From Candidatus Hydrogenedentota bacterium (lineage in GTDB: Bacteria > Hydrogenedentota > Hydrogenedentia > Hydrogenedentales > GCA-2746185): a DNA stretch of 6,179 nt. Within the stretch, counting starts at the first letter, position 1, and every line of letters starts with the position of its first letter. Below are positions 1 through 6,117 of the stretch, piece by piece. The DNA is taken from the NCBI GenBank assembly GCA_030123645.1, contig JASJYE010000163.1, positions 1-6,179 of the forward strand, in the 5' to 3' direction. The notes under the pieces were generated by a model. It made no database searches and had not been told where the DNA came from. It worked only from the letters and a program-made list of their open reading frames with translations. Position numbers and translations under genes: made by a program.

Positions 1-2
1 GG

Positions 3-1259
3 CTATTGGTTTACGCGTTTGAGTTCGTCGCCGGAATGCTTGTTGATGAGGGCCCATTCGACCCCGCGCTTTAGGGCACTGATGGGGCCGTGGCTTCGGA
101 GGCTTGAGAGGCCTTTCGACGCGACGTGGGTGACGCGGCCAATCACGCTCAATTGCTGCCATTCTTCGGCGAGTTCGAGGGCGTGTACTTCGGCACGGAC
201 GATTTCGTTTTTGCAGAACAGGTTGGACGGGCAACGGGCGCAGTAGCCGGGCAACTCGTGCGTGACCAGATGTTGCTCGCGTAGCTCCGTCATATAGGGC
301 CCATTCCAGGCTTCTTCGAATGACATGTCCCGAATACTCTGGGATTGTTCGTCCCAGAACGCGCAGCAGGGCCCCATGTTGCCCTGCGCCGTGATCGCCG
401 CCGCCAGGAAGGGTTCGTAGCATAGGGCGTGGCCCATGCCGTTGGGATGGACGGAGGTATCGACACGATTCATTTCGTTCGGATTTTCGATCATGTCGTG
501 GCGCAGATAGAAGTCGAAATTGTTGAACATACCGTATTCTTCGGCGCGTTGCTTGGCCTTTTGAACGTGGTCGGGCACTTGCGCGGCCTGTTCTTCGGAG
601 AGGACATAGGGCTTACCGTGGTCGGAGTGCAGCACCATCGTGGTAAATTGGATGCCGCCGTCACAACCGAGATCGTGGGCCAGCTCGACCATGTCTTCGA
701 GTTTGTCGTAGTTCTGGGAGTGGATGACGGTATAGAGGCCGATTTCAGGCTTCATAACGCCCCGTTCCTTTTTGAGGCCGCTCAGGTAGCGAATGTTTTT
801 CACCGCGGCCTTGAAACCAGCGCTACGGATATCGTCGTTGATTTTCTCCGTGGGACCATCAAGGCTTACGTTGACCCGATCCCATTGAAGATCGACGAGT
901 TGCTTGGCGTATTTACTGCGCAACAAGGTTCCGTTCGCTTGTAGGGTACCGTTGGCGCCGTAGTCGACAATCTTTTCAATCATCTGCATGATGACGTCGC
1001 CGCGAAGAAGCGGTTCGCCGCCACCGATAAAGATCCAATCTCGCACATCCATCTCGCGGCCTTCGTCGACCAATTCGAGCAGCCGCTCGTCGGGCACTTC
1101 GGGCACCTTATCGGCATCAACGCCATCGGGGCCCTGCAGCCAGCAGTGCTTGCAATGCAGGTTGCAAATGTTCGTTGGGAATACCGTTAGCAGCCACGGC
1201 CCCGGTTTCTCCCCGGCCTTCCACCGCAACAGTCGCCCCGCCTTCGTGTCATTCAACAT
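3..1259 (-). CDS. Radical SAM/SPASM domain enzyme, 418 aa
   Basis: This is a radical S-adenosylmethionine enzyme with a C-terminal auxiliary-cluster (SPASM-like) domain; its substrate is unknown. Seen in the sequence: the CX3CX2C motif at C32, C36 and C39, which binds the [4Fe-4S] cluster that cleaves SAM; GGGEP at 79-83, the usual SAM-contacting loop; and SLDGP at 132-136. In the C-terminal part, C280-x12-G-x4-C298 and C340-x2-C343-x5-C349 fit most of the SPASM consensus. The Cys expected three residues after C349 (Ile353 here) and the final Cys are missing, so the auxiliary clusters are probably incomplete or reduced in number. The last 65 residues contain no Cys and look helical. No signal peptide or membrane segment is visible, so it is probably cytosolic. 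The start at 1259 is preferred because GGAG lies 5 bases upstream and a good promoter lies inside the longer frame that opens at 1508. SPASM enzymes include peptide (RiPP) maturases, sulfatase maturases and enzymes acting on small molecules; I cannot choose between these from sequence alone. Confidence 0.9.
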   Translation of the reverse strand: MLNDTKAGRLLRWKAGEKPGPWLLTVFPTNICNLHCKHCWLQGPDGVDADKVPEVPDERLLELVDEGREMDVRDWIFIGGGEPLLRGDVIMQMIEKIVDYGANGTLQANGTLLRSKYAKQLVDLQWDRVNVSLDGPTEKINDDIRSAGFKAAVKNIRYLSGLKKERGVMKPEIGLYTVIHSQNYDKLEDMVELAHDLGCDGGIQFTTMVLHSDHGKPYVLSEEQAAQVPDHVQKAKQRAEEYGMFNNFDFYLRHDMIENPNEMNRVDTSVHPNGMGHALCYEPFLAAAITAQGNMGPCCAFWDEQSQSIRDMSFEEAWNGPYMTELREQHLVTHELPGYCARCPSNLFCKNEIVRAEVHALELAEEWQQLSVIGRVTHVASKGLSSLRSHGPISALKRGVEWALINKHSGDELKRVNQ

Positions 1260-1405
1260 TCCATCTCCGATACGGCAAGGAGTTGAGTCGCGCAAGCACG
1301 CGCTGCGGCCTTCGTGGAGTAGTCCGGCTCGGGGACGCTCCAGCAAGTGCATGCGTGCCGCTGTCTGATTCGTGGCTGCATTTCGCAAACAGAGGACTTG
1401 GACAC
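1253..1405 (-). CDS. Possible 50-codon cysteine-containing small ORF overlapping the radical SAM start
   Basis: A GTG-started frame of 50 codons ends in TGA at 1255-1253. It overlaps the ATG of the radical SAM gene by 7 bases (ATGTTGA), an arrangement typical of translational coupling. AGGA lies 5 bases before the GTG (1414-1411), and a promoter candidate would start transcription roughly 27 bases upstream. The peptide starts MSKSSVCEMQ, has Cys at positions 7, 19, 21, 38 and 50 (the last residue), and contains ACTCW around residues 18-22. I do not recognise it. It could be a peptide substrate of the downstream enzyme, a leader peptide that couples translation, or a chance frame in a leader of about 170 bases. 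The radical SAM reading frame is also open here, so openness alone is weak evidence. An internal ATG at 1381 would give 42 codons but has no ribosome binding site. Confidence 0.25.
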   Translation of the reverse strand: MSKSSVCEMQPRIRQRHACTCWSVPEPDYSTKAAARACATQLLAVSEMEC

Positions 1406-1438
1406 GTTTTTCCTGCGTCCGGCTGCTATGCCATATAA

Positions 1439-1468
1439 ACCCTACCGAGATAACGCGGGCTCTGTCAA
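1439..1468 (-). promoter_or_regulatory. Sigma-70 type promoter candidate for the radical SAM unit
   Basis: On the minus strand a perfect TTGACA (1468-1463) is followed after 18 bases by TAGGGT (1444-1439). The -35 box matches consensus and the -10 box matches at the key first two and last positions. Transcription would start near 1432, leaving a leader of about 170 bases before the ATG at 1259. It lies in the gap between the aldo/keto reductase and the radical SAM gene, which suggests independent transcription of the latter. The spacing is one base longer than optimal and nothing supports it beyond sequence. Confidence 0.45.
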
Positions 1469-1477
1469 GCGGTGACA
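1463..1477. promoter_or_regulatory. Inverted repeat TGTCA-N5-TGACA over the -35 box, possible operator
   Basis: Perfect 5-base arms TGTCA (1463-1467) and TGACA (1473-1477) flank a 5-base spacer. One arm forms most of the TTGACA -35 hexamer of the promoter candidate, so a dimeric regulator bound here would block RNA polymerase. Arms of only five bases can occur by chance, and no regulator gene is visible in the window. Confidence 0.2.
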
Positions 1478-1500
1478 CAGATAGCGATCGAGATGCATCG

Positions 1501-1517
1501 GTCGCCACGCGTGCGAC
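1501..1517. repeat. Bulged palindrome downstream of the aldo/keto reductase
   Basis: The 17 bases GTCGCCACGCGTGCGAC form a 16-base perfect palindrome interrupted by one extra C at 1506, with ACGCGT at the centre. It begins 8 bases after the aldo/keto reductase stop codon. In RNA it could fold into a short GC-rich hairpin, but no T-tract follows on the minus strand, so a classic intrinsic terminator is not supported. It could instead be a protein-binding site or a stabilising 3' hairpin. Confidence 0.25.
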
Positions 1518-1524
1518 GGCGTTA

Positions 1525-2472
1525 CTAATTCACAAATACGCCTGCCAGCGCTTCGTCGATTGCCGCGAGTACGTCGCTGCCGAGCTCTACCCCTGACGCG
1601 GCGGCATTATCGGTCACTTGCGCGGGCCGGCTCGCTCCGATGATGGCCGACGACACGTTGGGCTCGTGCAATACCCATGCCAGGGCGAGCTGTGCCATGC
1701 TCAGCCCCGCCTCGTCTGCAATGGGCCGGAGCCGCTGAGCCGCTTCCAGCAAGTCCGGCTTCAACAGCCGCCCGATGAATGCATTCATGTCCTTGCTCGT
1801 TGCGCGCGTGTCTGGCGGCGGCTCTTCGCCGGGTTTGTATTTCCCCGTGAGCACCCCCTGCGCCAAGGGCGACCATACGATTTGGCCGATGCCGTTTTCC
1901 GCGCACAACGGAATCACGCCCGCCTCGGGCTTTCGCCACAGCATGGAATACTGGGGCTGACTGGAGACAAAGGGCGCCGCTTCGGGCAGATCGATAGCCG
2001 CTTGAATTTGCGGCGCTTGCCAATTGCTGAACCCGATATAGCGGGCTTTACCCTGCTTCACCACCTCGGTCAGCGCCTCCATGGTTTCTTCAAGCGGGGT
2101 CTCCTCGTCATAACGGTGGCATTGATAGAGGTCTACATAGTCCGTGCGCAGGCGCTTTAGCGACGCATCGATCTGCTTGTGCACCTGCTCTTTCGACAGC
2201 CCCCGGTCCGTATCCGACATGGGAAAGAAAAGTTTCGTCGCCAGCATGTACGACGATCGCTCAACGTCCTTCAAGGCCTCGCCCAAGGAGGTCTCGGCTG
2301 CCCCGCGCCCGTACACATTCGCCGTGTCGATGAAGTTGATGCCCTCGTCGAAAGCCTGCCGGATGCACGCCTCTGCTTTGTCCTTTTCGACGCCGACGCC
2401 GTAGGTCAGCCACGACCCCAGACTGATTTCGGACACGCTCAACTCACTATTTCCCAATTGCCGGTATTTCAT
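1525..2472 (-). CDS. Aldo/keto reductase, Kv-beta/AKR6-like, 315 aa
   Basis: This is an NAD(P)H-dependent aldo/keto reductase, a single TIM-barrel enzyme that reduces aldehydes or ketones to alcohols in the cytosol. The catalytic tetrad is visible: D49 (in NFIDTA), Y54 (NVYG), K80 (ATKLF) and H119 (YQCHR). GFSN at 147-150 and WSPLAQGVLTGKY at 200-212 follow the pattern of the Kv channel beta-subunit/YajO/YhdN group. IIGASRPAQ at 277-285 is the expected motif for binding the 2'-phosphate end of the cofactor. The length is normal for the family and both ends look complete. The ATG at 2472 has GGAG ten bases upstream, a longish spacing, and AAAGGG directly against the start. It lies 157 bases after the SDR gene with a possible terminator between, so it may be a separate transcript. 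Substrate cannot be predicted. Confidence 0.93.
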   Translation of the reverse strand: MKYRQLGNSELSVSEISLGSWLTYGVGVEKDKAEACIRQAFDEGINFIDTANVYGRGAAETSLGEALKDVERSSYMLATKLFFPMSDTDRGLSKEQVHKQIDASLKRLRTDYVDLYQCHRYDEETPLEETMEALTEVVKQGKARYIGFSNWQAPQIQAAIDLPEAAPFVSSQPQYSMLWRKPEAGVIPLCAENGIGQIVWSPLAQGVLTGKYKPGEEPPPDTRATSKDMNAFIGRLLKPDLLEAAQRLRPIADEAGLSMAQLALAWVLHEPNVSSAIIGASRPAQVTDNAAASGVELGSDVLAAIDEALAGVFVN

Positions 2473-2582
2473 CCCTTTAGCTCTCCATGCGTCATTTTAC
2501 AGCGTTATTGAATGTGCTTGAGACCGCAATCGTTTCAGGTTAGCATATCATGGGCAATCGCCATGCGCCGCTTCTCCGCTGA

Positions 2583-2602
2583 GAAAAACTGCGGAATGCA
2601 GT
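2583..2602 (-). terminator. Weak Rho-independent terminator after the SDR gene
   Basis: On the minus strand a 5-base-pair stem ACTGC/GCAGT with the loop ATTCC (2602-2588) runs straight into a T-tract (to 2584). It begins 28 bases after the SDR stop codon. The stem is short, so termination would probably be partial. If real, it separates the CoA-transferase/SDR unit from the aldo/keto reductase. I found no convincing promoter with well-spaced -35 and -10 boxes in the rest of this 157-base gap. Confidence 0.4.
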
Positions 2603-2629
2603 CGAGGCTCAGATATCGAGGGAGACTGC

Positions 2630-3487
2630 TTAGATCTGGCTGTAGCCGCTTCCAATGCGAGCTTTTTCCGTGTCCGAACCGAGCCCGCTGGCGTCGTCGA
2701 GCCAACCGAACTCCTTGAGGATTTGCTGGCTATAGGTGACGCGACCTGAGACCTTGGAGAGATCCTCGGTCGCCAGGAGCAGCGTTGCCTTCGCCATCAA
2801 TTCGACCGGCTCTCCGCGCGGGTCGTCGGGTCCCGTCACGAGATTGTGGTAAATCGTTCCGGGCGTCGGCACGACCAGGGACGGGGAAACGCAGGTGACC
2901 GAGATTCCATCTTCGTACACCTCGTGCGCCAGGCCTTGGCTGAAGCGTTCGAGTGCGGCCTTCTCGGCCCCGTAGCAAGTACCGCCGAGAGAAGAAGGCG
3001 CAGTATAGGGGCCGCGGCCGGGCCCGATGGCCGCGCCCGAGGAGATGTTCACAATACTGCCGCTGTGCCGTGGGATCATATCCTTGAGCGCGAGTTGGCT
3101 AAGAATAAAGGGGGCATGGAAGTTGACCGCCCAGGAACGCATCCACCGATTCAAAGGATAATCCTTTATCGGAATGAAATACGTGAGTGCCGCGTTGTTG
3201 ACCAGAATGTCCACCTTGCCATAGGTATCTATCGCCGTCTGCACCAGCTTCTCGCAGTCCTCGGGCATGGAGATATTCACGGCGACCGCCGTCGCTTCCC
3301 CGCCTTCCGATTCGATGTCCTGGACGGTTTCTTCCAGGGAGCCCTCAAGCTGATGATCGCCTTTGTGGAGCGTCCGCGCGGCACATACCGTCTGGGCGCC
3401 CTCTTTGGCAAAGAGCCGCGCGATTTCCGCACCGATCCCGCGGCTGGCCCCCGTTACGATGGCAGATTTCCCATCCAGTTTTCCCAT
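2630..3487 (-). CDS. Short-chain dehydrogenase/reductase (SDR), 285 aa
   Basis: This is a classical-type SDR, a cytosolic NAD(P)(H)-dependent oxidoreductase acting on a hydroxyl or keto group. Seen in the sequence: the nucleotide-binding TGASRGIG at 12-19, NNAA at 97-100, N122 in the active-site helix, NISS at 147-150 (the second Ser is the likely catalytic one), and the catalytic Y172-x3-K176. The order and spacing are those of classical SDRs. R16 after the first glycine and R38 near the end of the second strand hint at NADP, but this is only suggestive. The protein is about 30 residues longer than the minimal 250 because of an extra stretch around 40-60 and a C-terminal extension after about 255. 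The ATG at 3487 has AGGAG 7 bases upstream. It follows the CoA-transferase by 100 bases with no terminator in the gap (only small GC-rich hairpins without T-tracts), so co-transcription and action on the same acyl-CoA pathway are plausible inferences. Confidence 0.93.
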   Translation of the reverse strand: MGKLDGKSAIVTGASRGIGAEIARLFAKEGAQTVCAARTLHKGDHQLEGSLEETVQDIESEGGEATAVAVNISMPEDCEKLVQTAIDTYGKVDILVNNAALTYFIPIKDYPLNRWMRSWAVNFHAPFILSQLALKDMIPRHSGSIVNISSGAAIGPGRGPYTAPSSLGGTCYGAEKAALERFSQGLAHEVYEDGISVTCVSPSLVVPTPGTIYHNLVTGPDDPRGEPVELMAKATLLLATEDLSKVSGRVTYSQQILKEFGWLDDASGLGSDTEKARIGSGYSQI

Positions 3488-3587
3488 GTTCCATCTCCTA
3501 TAGTTCTGCTCGCTATTTCGTGTCGAGTCTGCCCGGGAGGGCGACGCCCATGCTCAAGAGATTTCTTCGCCACCGCAAGTTGCACGG

Positions 3588-6071
3588 TTATTGAATGATC
3601 GCATTCTTGCGGAGGGTACTTAAGTCGTCGTCTGTGAGGCCCACAATGCCCTTGAAGACCTCGTCGTTATGCTCACCGAGGAATGGCGCACGCACGGCTT
3701 CGGCTTCGAGGCCGTTCATTTTCCAGGGAGGTCCAACCAGCTCGAGGTCGCCGAGATCGGGGTGGTTGACCGTGACGAAAGCGCCGCGGGCTTGCAAATG
3801 GGGATCGGCGTAGAGGTCCCGGGCATCGCGCGAGGGCGCGGCCGCAATTCCTGCGGCTACGAGTTTCATTGCCGTTCGATCGCGGTCTCGCTGGCGCGTC
3901 CACGCCTCCACGATGCCGTCCAATTCCTTCTCGTTCTTCTTTCGCGCTTGGCGGTCGGAAAACCGGGGGTCGTTGGCCAACTCAGGCCTGCCCATGATTT
4001 GGACAAGGCTCTTGAACTCCTCGTCGCAATGGACTTCGATGGCCAGCCACCGGTCCACCCCCCAAGTGCGGTACACGCCGTGGGGCGCGTAGAGCGGATG
4101 CGCGTTGCCCATGCGCTCGGGAATGCGCGAGGTCATCTCGTAGCCCAGCAAGACCTCGCCGATCAGCGAACTGACGCCTTCGCACTGCGAGTAGTCGATA
4201 AACTGGCCCTCACCCGTGCGGGCGCGATGATGGAGCGCCGCGAGAATGGCGAAGGTCAGCGTCGTGGCGTTCATAATGTCCACGTCGCCCGTGGTGTGGC
4301 ACGGGTGGTCGTCGGGATAGCCCGTGATGTAGGCGTTGCCGCCGATGCCGTGGTGGATCATCGCGTAGCCGAGGTACTGGCTCTCGGGTCCGACCGTACC
4401 CCTGCCCGAGGAGGACGCGAAGATGATGCCGGGGCGAAGCGCACACAGGGCGTCGTAGCCGAGGCCCAGTTTTTCGAGGGCGCCGGGCCGCATATTGCTG
4501 AAAGCGATGTCGGACGTGGCAGCCAGTTTCTTGGCGAGTTCCAGGCCTTCGGGCTTGCTCATGTCGATGGTGACGCTCTTCTTGTTCATGTTGGCGGCGT
4601 TGAAGGAAATGCCCTCATTGGGCGGCACCTCCGCCGGCGCGGGTTCGGCAAGGGGCCACACCACCGAGCGCCGCATGAGGTCCGTCCGGTTGTGGCTCTC
4701 GACTTTGATGACCTCCGCGCCGAGCTGAGCCAGGAGCATGCCCGCATACGGACCCGCCCACACCCAGGCGAATTCCAAAACGCGGATGCCTTGCAAGGGA
4801 AGGGAAGCTTTGCCCGCCGCACTTGAATCGGGCGGGGCCTCTCGATCCGCCTCGAAGCCGGGCCCGCGAAGAACCTCCTCGTTGTGTTCGCCTAGGCGTG
4901 GCGCGGGCCGCTGAACGCGCGGCGGAGACGCCGGCAGTCTATAGGGCCAGCCCGCGTAGCGATGGGTTCCCACCTCGGGATGATCCACTTCTACGAAGTA
5001 ATCCCGCGCTTTATACTGCGGATAGTTCATCACGTCCTCGGCGGTATTGATGGGACCTATTGGGATGCGCTTTTTCGCGGCCTTGTGATGGATCTCGTCC
5101 TTTTTTTGCTTCAACATCCACTCATCGAAGTGCGAAGCGATGTCCATCATGTTATTCGCGCGGTAAGCCATGGAATTCCAAGCTTCATCCGCGCACCACT
5201 CCGGGTTTCCCATCAATTCGCGCACGGCGGCAAAGTGGTGGTCGTCCATGGCGGCGAGAATGACGTAGCCGTCGGCCGTTTGCATGCGGCCCATGGCCGG
5301 GGGCCGGTCGGGCACACGGCACCACGTCGTCCGATGGTAGCGCGTGCTGGCCACCTGCCCCCCAATCATGGCCAGCATGACTTCCTGCAGTGAGACGTCT
5401 ATAAGCGTGCCCACGCCTGTCTTGTCGCGCGCGAGCAGCGCCGCCAGCGTCGCCACCGCCGCCGCGACGCCGCCGTGATAGCCTATGGGATTCCCGCCCG
5501 GCTTTACGGGCGCGCGGCTCACGTCCACGGACCGCGTGGGCAGGAGAGATCCGAGACCGGCGGCATGAACCAGCGTGAGTTCATCGCCTGGGACGCCGGC
5601 GCGCGGCCCGGTGAGGCCGTAAGGCGTGATCGACGTGTACACCAGACGGGGGTTGAGCGCGTGCACCGCGTCCCAATCGAAACCACAACCCGCCAGCACA
5701 TCCGGCGCGTGGTTGACGATGAACACGTCCGCCCATCGGAGGAGTTTCTTGAACGCTTCGACGTCCGCAGGGCTGTTAGGGACAGACCCGTCTGCGCTCG
5801 TGCCTCGCTTCGCTTGGGTCAGTCCCTTTGGCGTTGTAAGGTCGAGGGTAACGCCCCGCTTGCTCGTGTTGGCATAGAGAAAGAGCGCGCTACGCTCGGC
5901 ATGGGCTTCGTCATCGGGAAAGGGCCCGTACCCCCGGGCGGGATCCCCTTCCGGCGCCTCGACCTTGACCACATCCGCCCCAATATCGCCCAGCATCTTC
6001 GCGCAATACGGCCCTGCCACCATCGTCCCGAATTCAACAACCTTGACTCCCTCCAACGCGGACGCGCTCAT
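3588..6071 (-). CDS. Tandem CaiB/BaiF family III CoA-transferase, 827 aa
   Basis: Two complete family III CoA-transferase domains are fused: residues about 5-402 and 425-827, joined by a Pro/Ala/Ser-rich linker. Each opens with the typical G-(I/V)-(K/R)-V-(V/L)-E-F strand followed by AGPY, and each ends with the family's closing motif (LGEHNEEV at 393-400, LGEHNDEV at 798-805). A single domain is about 400 residues, so this is a true duplication. Family III enzymes move CoA between carboxylic acids through an aspartyl-CoA intermediate. Counting from the conserved AAL of the following helix, the catalytic Asp is present in domain 2 (D598 in GDVD) but is Gly197 in domain 1 (NPIGYHGG), so only domain 2 should be catalytic. 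Domain 1 also carries an extra stretch at about 85-104, encoded largely by a palindromic repeat. The ATG at 6071 has AAGGAG 10 bases upstream. The DMSP-cleaving enzyme DddD shares this tandem architecture with an active second domain, but no other ddd gene is present and I do not assign that function. Substrate unknown. Confidence 0.92.
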   Translation of the reverse strand: MSASALEGVKVVEFGTMVAGPYCAKMLGDIGADVVKVEAPEGDPARGYGPFPDDEAHAERSALFLYANTSKRGVTLDLTTPKGLTQAKRGTSADGSVPNSPADVEAFKKLLRWADVFIVNHAPDVLAGCGFDWDAVHALNPRLVYTSITPYGLTGPRAGVPGDELTLVHAAGLGSLLPTRSVDVSRAPVKPGGNPIGYHGGVAAAVATLAALLARDKTGVGTLIDVSLQEVMLAMIGGQVASTRYHRTTWCRVPDRPPAMGRMQTADGYVILAAMDDHHFAAVRELMGNPEWCADEAWNSMAYRANNMMDIASHFDEWMLKQKKDEIHHKAAKKRIPIGPINTAEDVMNYPQYKARDYFVEVDHPEVGTHRYAGWPYRLPASPPRVQRPAPRLGEHNEEVLRGPGFEADREAPPDSSAAGKASLPLQGIRVLEFAWVWAGPYAGMLLAQLGAEVIKVESHNRTDLMRRSVVWPLAEPAPAEVPPNEGISFNAANMNKKSVTIDMSKPEGLELAKKLAATSDIAFSNMRPGALEKLGLGYDALCALRPGIIFASSSGRGTVGPESQYLGYAMIHHGIGGNAYITGYPDDHPCHTTGDVDIMNATTLTFAILAALHHRARTGEGQFIDYSQCEGVSSLIGEVLLGYEMTSRIPERMGNAHPLYAPHGVYRTWGVDRWLAIEVHCDEEFKSLVQIMGRPELANDPRFSDRQARKKNEKELDGIVEAWTRQRDRDRTAMKLVAAGIAAAPSRDARDLYADPHLQARGAFVTVNHPDLGDLELVGPPWKMNGLEAEAVRAPFLGEHNDEVFKGIVGLTDDDLSTLRKNAIIQ
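5779..5826. repeat. Palindromic repeat element inserted in frame inside the CoA-transferase gene
   Basis: Two 11-base arms, GGGACAGACCC (5779-5789) and GGGTCAGTCCC (5816-5826), pair at 10 of 11 positions around a 26-base loop. Each arm also fits the self-similar pattern GGGWCWGWCCC. On the coding strand it is read without a stop as residues about 82-98, a polar stretch containing TQAKRGTSADGS. Aligning the protein's two domains by eye (TPKGL...EAFKKL against KPEGLELAKKL) suggests about 20 extra residues (85-104) in domain 1. This looks like a REP- or MITE-type palindromic element that has become part of a protein, comparable in principle to the Rickettsia palindromic elements. Only one copy is visible in the window, so its repeat status is inferred. 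Confidence 0.6.
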
Positions 6072-6117
6072 TACTCACATACTCCTTGGGTCGCGGATTC
6101 ATTTTTAGAGTATTTTA
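6072..6117 (-). promoter_or_regulatory. Ribosome binding site and weak promoter candidate upstream of the CoA-transferase
   Basis: On the minus strand TAAAAT (6117-6112) could serve as a -10 box in an AT-rich patch, but no recognisable -35 hexamer lies 16-18 bases upstream, so the promoter is doubtful. AAGGAG (6087-6082) is a strong ribosome binding site 10 bases before the ATG at 6071. Between them sits an ATG directly followed by TGA (6080-6075), too close to the binding site for efficient initiation. The remaining bases to 6179 show no gene. Confidence 0.25.

Noticed and set aside
3488..3587. Terminator or small gene in the gap between the CoA-transferase and SDR genes
   Set aside because: Only short GC hairpins (such as GGGC-GTC-GCCC) without a T-tract and a 12-codon frame without a ribosome binding site are present.
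2504..3597. Shared 11-mer GTTATTGAATG at 2504-2514 and 3587-3597 as a repeat or attachment site
   Set aside because: The second copy is largely the last codons and stop of the CoA-transferase, the match does not extend further, and 11 bases is within chance for selected comparisons.
2846..3598. Plus-strand open frame of 250 codons opposite the SDR gene
   Set aside because: It mirrors the SDR coding frame, lacks recognisable motifs and has no convincing ribosome binding site; treated as a shadow.
3669..4826. Long plus-strand open frame of 385 codons inside the CoA-transferase gene
   Set aside because: It is antisense to a well-supported conserved domain, its translation shows no family motif, and GC-rich genes commonly give such open complementary frames.
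5779..5826. Reading the palindrome as an intragenic terminator
   Set aside because: Neither strand has a T-tract after the hairpin, and the reading frame continues into a full conserved domain.
3588..6071. Calling the tandem CoA-transferase DddD (DMSP lyase)
   Set aside because: The two-domain layout and the single Asp in domain 2 fit, but these are shared by other tandem family III proteins, and no BCCT transporter, dddB/dddC-type dehydrogenase or dddR regulator is in the window.
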